Shown: positions 1-10,265, counted from the stretch's first letter. The stretch: 64,000 nt of DNA from Sciurus carolinensis (GCF_902686445.1 NC_062227.1:30558777-30622776), one strand, 5' to 3'. Program-made: numbers and translations. The notes: generated by a model not told the origin, from the letters alone.

Positions 1-232
1 CAAATTGGGAGCCCTCAACACACAACTACAACTTCCTTCCTTCATATGTGCCTTCATTGTTAGCTATGTTTGATTATTAAATATTAGTTAAAAGCAAAGT
101 CAAAAGCAGTACTATTCTATACCACTTTGAATTCAAATTTCACTTGGAAGAGATTATTTTTATCTTGTCCAATTCCTGTATTAGTACTTAGATCTCCCAA
201 GACAATTTCCTTACCTATAAAATGGTATATTA

Positions 233-452
233 GAGCTGGGGCAATGGCTACTTGGGAAGCTGAGTCAGGAGGATTGCAAGTTCAAGGCCAGCCCCAGCAA
301 CTTAGTGGGAACCTGTGTCAAAAATAAAATAAAAAGGAAAGGTTGGGGATAGAACTTAGTGGTAGAGTGCTTGCCTAGCATATGTAAGACCCTGTGTTCA
401 ATCCCCAGTATCACAAATAATAATAAAAATAATAATAATAGTAATAAATAAA
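233..452 (+). repeat. B1-dID composite SINE
   Basis: The left half is 7SL/B1-like (lettered by 'ggaagctgagtcagga' and 'gttcaaggccagcccc'). The right half, from about 338, is ID-like, with a tRNA-type B box near 'gtgttcaatcccc'. It ends in an AAT-rich tail. The order B1 part, A-rich linker, ID part is the squirrel composite SINE arrangement. The 5' end is slightly truncated. Confidence 0.8.
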
Positions 453-628
453 TGGGTTGTCAGTATTGGCACTGTGGGTTGTTATGAAGCTTAGCTGAGA
501 CTGTGTTTGTGAAGGATCAATAAATGGTAGTATCTAAATAGATGCTTTTTCTTAGGTTGTTTAATAGGTTTGGGGGAAGAAATACAGCATAACAATGGGA
601 TTTTTTAAAATGTCAAATAGTCAGAATT

Positions 629-843
629 TTTTTTTTTTTTTTTGATACCAAAGATTGAACTCAGGGACACTTAGCCATTGAGCCACATCCCCACCCCTAA
701 TTTTTGTATTTTATTTAGATACAGGGTCTCACTGAGTTGCTTAATGCCTCACTTTTGCTGAGGCTAGCTTTGAACTCGCCATCCTTCTGCCTTAGCCTCC
801 CAAGGTGCTGGGATTACAGGTGTGTGCCACTGTGCCTGGCCAG
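629..843 (-). repeat. B1-dID composite SINE
   Basis: It begins with poly-T (the reversed tail), then a reversed ID part ('gattgaactcaggg', 'ccacatccccacccc') and a reversed B1 part ending in 'gctgggattacaggtgtg'. It is nearly full length. Confidence 0.85.
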
Positions 844-859
844 CTTCAGAAATTTCTAT

Positions 860-1010
860 GCAATCTGGTTCCAAGCTCCTCAAACACTAAACTAAATACT
901 AATCACCCGGAAACTTATTAAGATACAGATTCGGATCCAGTAGCTCTGGGGTCAGACCTGAAATCCTGCATTTCTAACAAGTTCCCAGAAAGAGTTTTAG
1001 AGTCTGAAAA
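860..1010 (+). mobile_element. MER5-like hAT-Charlie fragment
   Basis: The 'atcacccggaaacttatta' ... 'tttctaacaagttcccagaa' pattern matches the internal body of MER5-type non-autonomous hAT elements. The terminal repeats are not clear. It is an old non-coding fossil, assigned by resemblance. Confidence 0.55.
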
Positions 1011-1029
1011 ATCAGGATTTGCATATGAT

Positions 1030-1190
1030 TCAATCAATACTTGACAAGTTTCTTTGAGTTTCAGTTTTTATATCTGTAAAATGGTAATAATAAAATACAC
1101 CTTTATAATCAGTATGACAATTCTGTAATATGACATATATAAAGCTACATATTGTAGTTACTCAATATCAGTTACATCAGTTTAGGTTTC
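1030..1190 (-). repeat. MIR-like fragment
   Basis: 'gtttcagtttttatatctgtaaaatgg' type wording is the reversed MIR core (the gene-like 'cctcagtttcctcatctgtaaaatgg' theme). It is old and diverged. Confidence 0.5.
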
Positions 1191-1795
1191 TTGACTCTGA
1201 AGAAAACTTATGGACAACTTTGAACTGATTTATCAAACTGATAAAATTCTGTTTCTCTGAGTGTAAAGTTACCCATGGAATTGGAAAGATAACTGCTTTT
1301 TCATAATATTTTTGTTATCATCTTACTATTTGAGTTAAAGATGGTCAGATACACTTTTGAAAAGCAACAACAATATTTAAAAAGAAAAAAAAAAGCTTTC
1401 GATTTGGTTTAAAATATCTACCTCAAAATGAAATAAGTAAAAAATGACATTATTAAGTTGCCAATTTCTTTCAAAAAGCAAACCCTTTAAGTCTACATGT
1501 TAATATATAGTGTTGTTAGCTTACGACAGTGGATTCCCTTGCCAGAGGGTTTCCATTTGTTTCAGGCAGGTGGTTTTAAAAAATGTAGCCCATAGGAAAG
1601 CTAACTCTTTATACCAGCCTCCCTATGGTTACAGCTCAGAGCTCCAATGCCAATTCCTGGTACCCAAGTTTCCCAAGTGATAAAGCAAGATAACGAGGGC
1701 TTAAAAGATTGTTATATTTGTTCCATAGTTCTCAGGTTCTAGATGCACAGCAATGAAAGGCATGCTTATGTGAAAGAGCAACTTTTGGACCTTCA
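1190..1795. other. Unassigned intergenic sequence
   Basis: AT-rich sequence with no repeat family I recognise and no plausible exon. A short A-tract lies near 1,385. Confidence 0.5.
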
Positions 1796-2375
1796 GGTGA
1801 GGTCAGCCTACCATCCCCAGTGAAGGGTTATGGAAAATAATATTCCTGCAAGACAGCTCCCTGGGAAAAAAAAAACAGAGGGAATAGTGTGGCTTGGGAG
1901 GAGAGAAGGGAAATTGGTCAAACATTAAACCTCTCCCGATACATCCTTTTCCCAGATACATTCTTTTCCCAGTAACAATGGGCCCTGAGGGGAAAAAAAG
2001 CAAACCTTGATCCCTTCCCAGGTTCATCCCCAGCATCTCCACCAAAAGCCAATATTCACCCCTTCCCAACTACAATGGGTCCTGAAGGGAGGGGGTTAAT
2101 ACTGAAATGCTGGGCCCTGAACCTTTACCCTTTCCCATTGCAGATGAGTCCTGGAAGGAGAAAAGCAAATAGTGAAGCTCTAGGTAACAATGGGTCCCAG
2201 AGGAAGAAAGATAAGCAGTGAACACTGAGTTGTGAGCTTTTCCCAGTGACAATGTGTTTCAGACTTTTTGCAATGGCCTTCCTGAGTTAAAATTTTAACC
2301 TGCACAACTAGTTCCCTGACTGTCCTAACTGCACACCCACAGTCTCCAATGATTAATTCACCCTCATTGTAAACT

Positions 2376-2382
2376 ATAAAAC
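2376..2382 (+). promoter_or_regulatory. TATA box of the LTR
   Basis: TATAAAA lies 82 bases before the AATAAA signal, a spacing typical of a retroviral U3-R junction with a start near 2,405. Current activity is unknown. Confidence 0.55.
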
Positions 2383-2463
2383 CCAGACTCCTTCTGAAAC
2401 CCTGGGGGCCACCTCCATACCCGGAAAAGCCCTCCTGTGCCTGAAGGATCGACTTTGTTGCAG

Positions 2464-2469
2464 AATAAA
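2464..2469 (+). terminator. LTR polyadenylation signal
   Basis: AATAAA lies downstream of the LTR TATA box, consistent with the R region of a retroviral LTR. Confidence 0.5.
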
Positions 2470-2929
2470 GGCAAGCTTGCTGATATGAGGTTTGCTTCCC
2501 ATCTTCTGCCTCCGTCATTTGTGGGTCATGAGCTTATACCCAGTATCACTTACCTTGCCAGAAGAATGACTAAAGAAGTATCCAGAATTTCAGCCCTGGG
2601 ATGTTATTTGGTTGGGTTCGGTTTTCTAAAATTGTTTCCTTGTAAACAGATATGAAGGCCCAAGAGGAGGTTTAGGTTAAAAACTTTGCATTTGCTTCCC
2701 TTCCTATCACATTCCAGAAGAGGGAGTTTGATCCTTAGGAAATGAATTTTCCCTCACTCTCTGAACCAGGAAAAAAAGGAAAATCTCACCATGTACCCAG
2801 GGAACTTGAAGGGAAGTGATTCCATAGTGGCTTCAGTACTACCAACCCAGCTGCACCCCAGCCACAGAGAATTTTTAAATATTAAAGATCCCTTGCTTAT
2901 TTTCTAGTATAAACCTGTCCTGCAACTGC

Positions 2930-3249
2930 ATTATTCCCTTTCATTCATCTAATAACTATTTTATGGTCTACTATGCATCAGTCACTGTTTTAGGCTCTGG
3001 AAATAAACTATTGGACAGGACAGATAAGGTAGTGTCTACTGCCAGTCAAATGATACCTTAGGACAATTTTTTAAAAGACAGCTCTTCTGGTGGGTAAATA
3101 GAAGCTCACTAGATTTCTACTTGCTTACCCACCTCAGTTATATACCCTTACACAATGTGCAACCATAGTAGCCTTGGACTTGACTTCTAGGGGCTTATGT
3201 TCTAGTGGGAGCAGAAAGATGATTACCAAGCAAAACACAAGATAATTAC
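2930..3249 (-). repeat. L2 fragment (left of Tigger insertion)
   Basis: 'cattcatctaataactatt' ... 'gcatcagtcactgttttaggctctgg' and 'cttatgttctagtggga' follow the well-known L2 3' wording. The copy continues after the Tigger insertion at 3,250-3,565. Confidence 0.6.
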
Positions 3250-3565
3250 AACTGTCCCTTGGTAAATTTGGCACATTGGTTCCAGGAACTAGACACATAC
3301 CAAAATCCATAGATTTTCAAATTCCTTATAGAAAACAATGGCATATTCAAATGCTACCTACACACACCCTCCCCTATTCTTTAAATCACCTCTAGGTTAC
3401 TTATATACCTAGTACTGTGTAAATACCATATAAATAGTTGTGCTCTGTTGATAAGGGCAAGAAAAAACCTGTACATGTTTAGTACAAATGCAAATTTTTT
3501 CCAAATATTTTGAATCAGAGGCTGGTTGAATCATAGATGTGGAACCTGTGGGTACTGGGAAGACT
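3250..3565 (+). mobile_element. MER2-like Tigger (Tc1/mariner) element
   Basis: It starts 'actgtcccttggtaaatt', continues through 'ggttccaggaactagac', 'aaatagttgtgctctgttg' and 'cctgtacatgtttagtac', and ends 'gaacctgtgggtactggga'. This is the full order of a MER2-type non-autonomous Tigger. It has no transposase. It interrupts an L2. Confidence 0.75.
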
Positions 3566-4045
3566 TCATGAAGAAACAGGAAAAACTGAAGAGGAAAACA
3601 TTTACAGATAAGAGGGTCAGGAAAGTTTCTCTGAGGAGATGACAACTGAGATAAAACTGAGATATAAAGCACAGGAACAAGCTGTCTGTGAAATAAGTCA
3701 TAGTAAGAACATGCATTGGCCTTCATAAGAATATTCCAGCAAAAGAGAACAGTACAGGCAGTGTGGCCTTGGTGCAAGAGCAAGTTTGGCCTATCTGAAG
3801 AACAGAAAGGAGGAGCAAGAAAAAGAGAAGGAGATGGAGTTGGAAGTAAACGTGATTCCTGTCCTGCAGGACTCCTGTGAACTCTGTAAAAACATACTGA
3901 GTTCATAGGACCTGTGGGGCATGTATCTGGAGATGCTCAGTGGGCAGTTATTTGTATGGGTTGACAGTGCACAGTGATTTCACAAGTACCAGCATAAAGA
4001 GAGTCATCAAGTCTCAGGGTGAGCATAGGACTCCCTAAGGAAAGT
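3566..4045 (-). repeat. L2 fragment (right of Tigger insertion)
   Basis: It continues the L2 with 'caggaacaagctgtctgtg', 'ggcagtgtggccttggtgc' and 'ctggagatgctcagtggg', all typical of the L2 internal/3' region. It is diverged and frame-broken. The 165-codon antisense frame here is a chance frame. Confidence 0.5.
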
Positions 4046-4129
4046 GAGAAGAGGACCATGCACAGTGTCTTCCGGCAGACTCAGCTCTAAGATGCACCAT
4101 AAAGGAGGAGCAGGATGACATTGGAGAGT

Positions 4130-4262
4130 GAGAGCTGCCCCTCCAAACACCCCTGTCTCTGGGATGGAATCTGTTACTTGCAGTGCATCTTGGGCAAGTT
4201 TTTTAACATCTCTGAGTCTTAGATTCCTTATGTAAAATGAAAATGAGAAGTATCTATCTCAT
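4130..4262 (-). repeat. MIR-like fragment
   Basis: 'ttgggcaagttttttaacat', 'tctgagtcttagattcctt' and 'gtaaaatgaaaatgaga' are the MIR core theme. Confidence 0.55.
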
Positions 4263-4344
4263 GCTCACATTTTCCTGGAAAGGAAGCTGAGAAAGAATTT
4301 CTCAAAAAGGAGGATAAGAATACAAAGATCATGATTGCTTTCTC

Positions 4345-4902
4345 TATTTCTATGAGGAATGAGGAATGTCATTGGGATTTTAATTGGAATTGCATTGAAT
4401 CTGTATAGTACCTTTGGTAGTATGGCCATTTTGACAATATTAATTCTGCCTATCCAAGAGCATGGGAGATCTTTCCATCTCCTAAGGTCTTCTTTAATTT
4501 CTTTCTTTAGTTCTGTAGTTTTCATTGTAGAGGTCTTTCACCTCTTTTGTTAGATTGATTCCCAAGGTTTTTTGTTTTTTTTTTTTTTTTTGAGGCTATT
4601 GTGAATGGAGTGATTTTTCTAATTTCTCTTTCAGAGGATTCATCACTTATGAATAGAAATGCATTAGATTTATGTGTATTGATTTTATATCCTGCTACTT
4701 TGCCAAATTCATTTATTAGTTCTAGAAGTTTTCTAGTGAAGTTTTTGGATCCTCTAAATATAGAATCATGTCATTGGCAAATAGTGACAGCTTGAGTTCT
4801 TCTTTTCCTATTCGTATCCCTTTAATTTCTTTGGTCTGTCTAATTGCTCTGGCTAGTGTTTCAAGGACAATGTCGAATGGAAGTGGTAAAAGAGCAGTAT
4901 AC
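4345..4902 (-). pseudogene. LINE-1 ORF2 fragment, reverse transcriptase region
   Basis: Read on the minus strand, two conceptual pieces match L1 ORF2. One is an RT segment with FANDM in place of the canonical FADDM, then LYLEDPK. The other is a downstream segment with [19 protein letters not shown] and [11 protein letters not shown] 17-bp T tract with a frame break separates them at about 4,573-4,590. It is 5'- and 3'-truncated, frameshifted and catalytically dead. Neither end shows an obvious target-site duplication. Confidence 0.85.
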
Positions 4903-5300
4903 TGGAAACCAATGGAAGAGAGAGTCAAAAGACAAAGCTGCTCAGTGATATGCCCCAGAGAGGTGAAGTAAGAAAATCCAGAAAAGCTTCCAATGGATTT
5001 GGCAATGGTAACTCCAGCAAGAGTTGTTTCAGTAGTCTGGCTGGGTTGGAAGCCTTATTGCTCTCATTTGAGCAGTTATTAGGAGATGCAGGAATGGTAA
5101 GAGAACTTACCGTACTCTGCTGGGAGGCTGAGTTCAAACAGGAAGGGGAAACCAAAGATAGTAACTGAAGTAGAGAATAGGATCAAGTCTCTTTCTTTGT
5201 TTAAAGGTCAAATCACTTAAGCATAATTATATGCCCAGGAGGGGAAGTTGGAAAAATGAAAGAGAGATGACAGTTGATTTAGAAGGTAGGACTCACAGGA
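4903..5300 (+). repeat. L2 internal fragment
   Basis: 'ccaatggatttggcaatgg', 'gcaagagttgtttcagtag' and 'ggttggaagccttattgc' match the L2 internal wording. The orientation is tentative. It may be one L2 with the 3.6-4.0 kb piece, interrupted by the L1. Confidence 0.45.
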
Positions 5301-5580
5301 CACAATGAAGGGAGCAAACTTTTTGTTACAAAATAATAAGACAATACCAATGAGGATGAATGCAGTAAACTTTTGAGAATACTAGGTGAGTTTAACTTTC
5401 TCCAGATGTGTTGTATTTGTTCTGAGAAGTTAGCTTTAAAGAGGGGCAAGGAGTTGAAGGGTAGGATTACCCGACTGATGTGTAGAATTTTAAAAATGGG
5501 TGATGGTTTGATATCAGTTCATGATAAGTTTTGGATGCTCTAGCTTCTAATCCACAAGTTTCTTCAAAAAGGGAATGAAA
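5300..5580. other. Unassigned sequence
   Basis: There is no recognised repeat or gene signal. Confidence 0.4.
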
Positions 5581-5582
5581 TA

Positions 5583-5662
5583 GGGTCTGGGGATGTAGCT
5601 TGGTGGTAGAGTGCTTGCTTAGCCCTGGATTCAATCCCAGCATGCATAAGAAAGAAAATGGC
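5583..5662 (+). repeat. ID SINE
   Basis: A tRNA-Ala-like head 'tctggggatgtagcttggtg' is followed by the B box 'ggattcaatccca' and an A-rich tail. Confidence 0.8.
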
Positions 5663-5699
5663 ATGGAATAGAAAGGAAACAGAGCTCTTCCAAGCAGTG

Positions 5700-5790
5700 T
5701 TTTACTTTGTTTTTCAGTTCTGGGAATCACACCCACTGCCTCTGATGCTCTAAGCGAGTGCTTTATCACTGAGTTACACCCCCAGCTTCT
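5700..5790 (-). repeat. ID SINE
   Basis: A reversed ID: 'cagttctgggaatcacaccc' to 'gagttacacccccagc'. It lies 40 bp from an ID in the opposite direction, so the transcribed pair could fold. Confidence 0.75.
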
Positions 5791-5829
5791 CAAGGAGTTT
5801 TTGAAGCTAGCTCTTTGAAGGATAGAATT

Positions 5830-6785
5830 TTAGTCTGAAGTTTTTCTAGGGGAAAAGAAACACAAACAGTGGGGGTTGAGCATAGAGAATGGGTGTGTGC
5901 CGTCCAAGGCCGAGACCTTGCACAGCTCAAGGATTAGCATGATGACAGAAACACACCCTCTGGCTTCCACTGTTATCAATTTATTCCATTTGTTTTGTGA
6001 CAGCCTTTGTCGTAGACACCCTCTCTGCCCCTGGGAAGGAAATTTATAACCCAAGGCCATTTCCAGAAACTTTTGTTCCAAGAACCCTTCTGAATCATAC
6101 AGCTGGCTCTCCAGTATTACTAAGAAGACATTTTTAAAGTCCTTTAGCGACAAAAGAGGCTGTCGTGGCTCATTACAGAGTGACACTGACCTCATCTGGG
6201 CTCAACAAGAGCTATCACATAAACAGCACACGCATCAGATCAGTTTTATAACCAGACTGGGAAACACAGGAGCCAGGTCTGAATATGAAGATGGAGTCAT
6301 TTTTAAGGTCATTGTTTCAATAAAGAAAAAGTCTAATTGAAGTAAGCTAATTCCAAGTAAGTTTTGGCTATTGTTATCGGCTTTCGCTCTCCAACGACTG
6401 GGCATACCATAAATTATTCACGTGCCTCCATGAGTTATTCTGGTTGTCATGATGAGAGTCTAGCTGCTGTGACATGTCTAACTCATCTCCAGTTTATTCT
6501 AACAAGAGAGCACTCTAACCCTGGACAGGGCCTCGTGTCTTTGGAGAGAATTTTCTTTGATGTGAATAAAAGTACCACTGCCGGTCCCACTCCTATACTT
6601 CCAAAATCTAGGTGAGCCTGTTGACAGCACTAATCGTTTCTACCACAAGGTGGCGCTCGCAACCTCCTGGGCGCTGCACAGCTGTACAGCTGAATTTCAA
6701 CTCTCGCTCCAACCAGAAGGGATGTTGGCGAAATATTATCCAGTCCACCCCAAACACTTTACAAATGAAAACACCCAGACCCCGC
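5830..6785. other. Repeat-free block, possible conserved non-coding element
   Basis: About 950 bp holds no SINE, LINE or LTR wording, whereas the surroundings carry one roughly every kilobase. It contains a CTCF-like motif (6,643-6,656). Frames on both strands are short and unremarkable. A regulatory role is inferred only. Confidence 0.4.
6643..6656 (+). promoter_or_regulatory. CTCF-like motif
   Basis: CCACAAGGTGGCGC fits the CTCF core CCASYAGRKGGCRS with a single mismatch. The motif points right, toward the CpG-island promoter. Confidence 0.45.
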
Positions 6786-6962
6786 CTGGAGTGGTGGCGC
6801 ACACCTATAATCCCAGCGGCCCAGGAGGCTGAGACAGGAGAACCGCGAGTTCAAAGGCGCTAACATAGAAACGAAATGATGTACCCCATAAGGAAATGTG
6901 TACCCCATTTGTGTACAATGAATCAAAATGCAGTCTGTAAAAAAATAAAATAAATAAATAAG
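6786..6962 (+). repeat. Chimeric SINE head fused to L1 3' tail
   Basis: It starts as a B1-dID head ('gcctggagtggtggcgcac', 'ccgcgagttcaaa') and switches at about 6,865-6,880 to L1 3'-UTR wording ('gtaccccatttgtgtacaat'), ending in an AATAAA-rich tail. The ID half is missing. It looks like a template switch during retrotransposition. Confidence 0.6.
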
Positions 6963-7277
6963 ATCTTCAACAAAATTAAATCTTTAATATTGTCATTGGC
7001 AAGAATGGATCTTGTAAAAGAGATGTATTATCATTTTTCATCCATAGGTACAACTGTGAATGTACATGTGAGTGTATTTGGTGTAGGGGGAGGGGAGTTT
7101 ATGCTTTAGGGGTTTTTGAAAGGAAGCAAGGTTGTTGATTTCTCTGGAAATGTGCATGCTAGCTATCTATCATTATCCTCTTCCTTATGGTAAGTGGGTT
7201 TCGAAGAATATAAGAAATAGGAATTTTTAAAAAGTGAGGCTCTAAGTAACTCAGTGAAATAAAATACAAAAAAACAG
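6963..7277. other. Unassigned intergenic sequence
   Basis: No gene or recognisable repeat is visible. Confidence 0.4.
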
Positions 7278-7372
7278 GCCTGGGGATGTGGCTCAGTGGT
7301 CGAGTGTCCGAGTTCAGTCCTCCGTACTAAAAAAATAAATAAATAAAAAATTCAAAAAAAAAACCCAGACCC
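7278..7372 (+). repeat. ID SINE
   Basis: 'gcctggggatgtggctcag' and the B-box region 'gagttcagtcctcc' are followed by an A/AAT tail. It has an internal deletion. Confidence 0.8.
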
Positions 7373-7670
7373 AGAAAAGGCAAGTGACCTAGGCAGTTCA
7401 AGTCTCTTCACTGTCAAACCCAAGTTAATTCCACCAAACAGCAGTGGTTTTCAAAACAAATCAAACAACACACAAATACCCTTTTCCCTAGGGAGATGTT
7501 ACAAATAAAATCTACTTCTTTCACTATCCCTGTCTCTTACTCCCACATCTAGACAAATGAAAATGGAGTCATTCTGATTGAAAAAATTGTCACAAAGGTA
7601 TTGATGACACCAGGTTCCTCAGATGTGTTTGAAAATGAATGCTAGGGTGAAATAAATTCTGAAACAAGAG
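7373..7670. other. Unassigned intergenic sequence
   Basis: No gene or recognisable repeat is visible. Confidence 0.4.
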
Positions 7671-7671
7671 T

Positions 7672-7872
7672 CCTTTTTTTCTTTTTCCCCTCTCTGTACT
7701 AGGGACTGAACCCAAAAGGCATTCTACCACTGGGTTGTATCCCAACCCTTTTCAGGTTTTTATTTTGAGACAGGATCTAGGTAAGTTGCCCAGGCTGGTC
7801 TCTAACTTGGAATCCTCCTGCCTCAACCTCTCCAGTTGCTGGATTTACAGGCACAGGCCTCCATGCAGCCTC
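7672..7872 (-). repeat. B1-dID composite SINE
   Basis: A T-rich start is followed by a reversed ID ('actagggactgaacccaaaa') and a reversed B1 part ('gcccaggctggtctctaac', 'ctggatttacaggc'). Confidence 0.8.
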
Positions 7873-8320
7873 AACGGAGTCCTAACACATGCTTTTCATA
7901 TTGACAGTCTCTCCCTAGCCATACCTCTCACCCTTGCTGCAAGCCCACCTCCTTGGCACCCACTAAACCTCCCCCCAGGAGCTTCACCAATGGTCAGACA
8001 TCTGGAGACCTCCCTGCACCCCCTACCTGGACTAAACTTGAACTGCTTAACCAAAGTCCTGAGAGCACTTGGACTACTCAGTTCCTTGCCCTTCTGTCCC
8101 ATCTCCTCAGCTAATGGCTTAGCTTTTTTCTCCTGCTGCTCGATTCTGCCAAGAAAATCAAACAGTAACTGGTCAGTTCTTCTACAAAATTAATGGTTTC
8201 CAGTTTGAGTTGGACCATTTTCCCTGCTCATTTGCTCCTTTGCAGCCCTAGTGGACTTCTTGCCCATTCCCCACAGAGGTGGCCCGGTCATCAGGCAGAT
8301 CCTTGCCTCCATCATTGCTA
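7873..8320. other. C/T-rich sequence, possible old L2
   Basis: It is pyrimidine-rich with some L2-like phrasing but no firm match. The 152-codon frame starting in the SINE at 7,735 shows no recognisable domain and I do not treat it as a gene. Confidence 0.3.
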
Positions 8321-8327
8321 CCACAAA

Positions 8328-8425
8328 ATCGAGTTTCCACTGTGTGCCAGGTATTGTTCTAAAACCATGCTATGGGCTGACTGTAACCTTCACAAAAGCT
8401 ATTGGGCGTCAACTCCCTCCGCTTC
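8328..8425 (+). repeat. MIR-like fragment
   Basis: 'actgtgtgccaggtattgtt' and 'taaccttcacaaaagct' correspond to the MIR core. Confidence 0.5.
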
Positions 8426-8489
8426 CATCCCTCTACATAATCATTTATCTGTATCTCTATCCATCCTTGAGGTCTTTCCTTTCCACCAA

Positions 8490-8578
8490 GATTTTTTCTC
8501 TTTCCCCTGTAGGGTTTTGAACCCAGGACCTCACACATCCTAGTCAAGGGTTCTACCCCTGAGTCACATCCCCAGCTC
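8490..8578 (-). repeat. ID SINE
   Basis: Reversed B box 'gggttttgaacccaggacc' and reversed head 'gagtcacatccccagc'. Confidence 0.8.
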
Positions 8579-8860
8579 GTTCACCATCATTTTGATCCCA
8601 ATTTCCCTCGCATCCCAGAGGCCTTACCCCGCCGATGATTCTTCCCACATTCCCCTATGGAACTGCTCTGTCAACAGTTCTGATAAAACCCTGTTTGCCA
8701 GACCCAGTGGCTGCCCCTGGGTTCTCGTAATTTCTAAGCCCCAGAGGCAGTTTTTTCCCCTGGCGACCACTGCCTGCAGTCTTTCCTCCTTTAGCACACG
8801 GGATGCCATTCTCTTCCATCTACAATGGATGCTCTCATTTGTTTTTTTGTTTGTTTGTTT
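8579..8860. other. Unassigned intergenic sequence
   Basis: No recognisable repeat. A TTTG-rich tract lies at 8,838-8,862. Confidence 0.4.
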
Positions 8861-8861
8861 T

Positions 8862-9165
8862 TTAATTGAATTTTTAATTGACAGATGATTGTATATATTT
8901 ATGGGGTCCAGTGAGATTATTTCAATGCATGTACACATTGTATAATGATCCACTCAGGACATGTAGGTTATTCATCATCTCAAGCATTCATTATTCCTTT
9001 CTTTGTGATAAGAATTTCCAAAATCCTCCTTACTGGTTAGTTTGATTTATAAAATACAATATATCATTAGCTCTAATTACCATTCTGTGTAATAGAAAAC
9101 CAGAATGTATTCCCCAACTAACTGTGAGTTTATACCCATTAACCAATTTCCCCCACTTCCCTCCA
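8862..9165 (-). mobile_element. Old L1 (L1MA-like) 3' end
   Basis: 'gattgtatatatttatgggg', 'gcatgtacacattgtataat' and 'ctaactgtgagtttatacc' follow the reversed L1MA/L1PB 3' untranslated region. It is 5'-truncated and non-coding. Confidence 0.75.
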
Positions 9166-9208
9166 CTCGTTTTTTTTTTTTTTTTTTTTCACTGCAGATG
9201 TTTGACCC

Positions 9209-9647
9209 TGTTATGATTTGGATACAAGGTGTCCCCCCACAAAGCTCCTGTTAATGTAGGAGTATTAGGAGCCGAAATGATTGGATTATGAGAGCTGAAA
9301 CCCAATCAGTCCATCCTAGTTTGAATTGGCTAGCTGGGTGGTATCTGTAGGCAGGAGGAGCGGGCCAGAGGAGGTGGTCACTGCGGGTGTGCCCTAAAAG
9401 CACTGTTCTTCCCGGGGCCTCTTCCTCTTCCTCTCTCTTTGCTTCCTGACCCTGCTGTGAGCTCAGCAGCTTTCCGCACCCCCGCCCAGGGGTGAGGTTG
9501 TGTTGCCTCACCTTGGGCCCAGAGCCATGGGGTCAGCCTTCTAGGGAGTGAGACCCCTGAAACCATGAACCCCAAATAAACTACCCCTCCTCTCAGTTGT
9601 TCTTGTTGGGTGTTTTGGGCACAGCAGCACAGAAGCCGATTAACACA
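9209..9647 (+). mobile_element. MaLR-type LTR (solo)
   Basis: It begins TGTTATGATTTGG and ends TAACACA, giving TG...CA ends, with AATAAA at 9,575-9,580. The overall wording follows the MaLR (MT/MST/MLT-like) group. About 439 bp and essentially complete. It is inserted in or next to a MER5-like hAT fragment (9,655 onward). No internal coding region is adjacent. Confidence 0.7.
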
Positions 9648-9654
9648 GACACCA

Positions 9655-9765
9655 GCTTCAGGCCACAGGAATCAGAGTCTCTGGCTACAGAGTCCAAGAA
9701 TCTGTAGTTTTCAAATCTCGGCAGGTAGTTCTGCTGCACAGACCAGGGTTAAGAGCAGCTCAATG
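9655..9765 (+). mobile_element. MER5-like hAT fragment
   Basis: 'ccaagaatctgtagttttca' ... 'ctgctgcacagaccagggtt' ... 'aagagc' follows the 3' half of a MER5-type element. The MaLR LTR cuts it on the left. Confidence 0.55.
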
Positions 9766-9879
9766 ATCCAGACACAAAAGATGAACACGGCATGACTCCA
9801 TTTATGAAGGACCTAGAACAGTCAAGTCCAGAGAGACAGGAAGTCACACAAATGGTACGACCGCCCCTTCCAGCCTCTG

Positions 9880-10265
9880 CACCTTTCCTTTTTTTTCCTC
9901 TTTCTACCTGAAAGGACTTTCCCCTGCTTTCTTGCTGAACTAATTCTTCCTGTTTTGTCTCTGCTCAGAGCTGGGGCTGGCTAAATGGCCATTCTGTCTT
10001 CTCTCTCTACCTCCCTTGCTTAAAAATATCATCTGATGCACAGCTTCAGCTCTTGCCTACAAGTTATTAATTCCCAAGTCCATCTCTAGCCCTGGCAGCG
10101 CTCCCAAGCTCTGGCTCAAATTCACACTTCCCACTAGCTCTCTTCCTAGACACCTGCTTTCCCTCAGGCATCTCAAACCCAGCATGTCCAAAACTCAAGT
10201 TGTCATTTTCGCCTTTCCTACCCGGCTTTTTCTCCTGTGTTTTCTTTCAAGACCTAGCATGTACT
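9880..10265 (+). repeat. L2-like fragment
   Basis: 'cagctcttgcctacaag' and especially 'ggcatctcaaacccagcatg' followed by 'tccaaaactcaagttgtc' resemble the L2 ORF2 C-terminal region. Diverged. Confidence 0.4.

Larger units (their letters stand above)
1795..2600 (+). mobile_element. ERV1-type solo LTR with U3 tandem motifs
   Basis: The stretch has LTR anatomy. The U3 holds at least five degenerate copies of a motif built on 'cccagtaacaatgggtcct', anchored at 1976, 2073, 2141, 2188 and 2250. A TATA box (TATAAAA) lies at 2376-2382 and a polyadenylation signal AATAAA at 2464-2469, which fits U3-R-U5 order on the plus strand. No gag, pol or env frame is adjacent, so it looks like a solo LTR. The outer ends are approximate. 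ERV1 class is inferred from the promoter/R layout and not from a library match. Confidence 0.6.

Noticed and set aside
3409..3906. 165-codon minus-strand frame
   Set aside because: It runs across a MER2-like Tigger and an L2, so it is a chance frame in repeat DNA.
7735..8193. 152-codon plus-strand frame
   Set aside because: It begins inside a reversed SINE and continues in pyrimidine-rich sequence. No domain or splice context.
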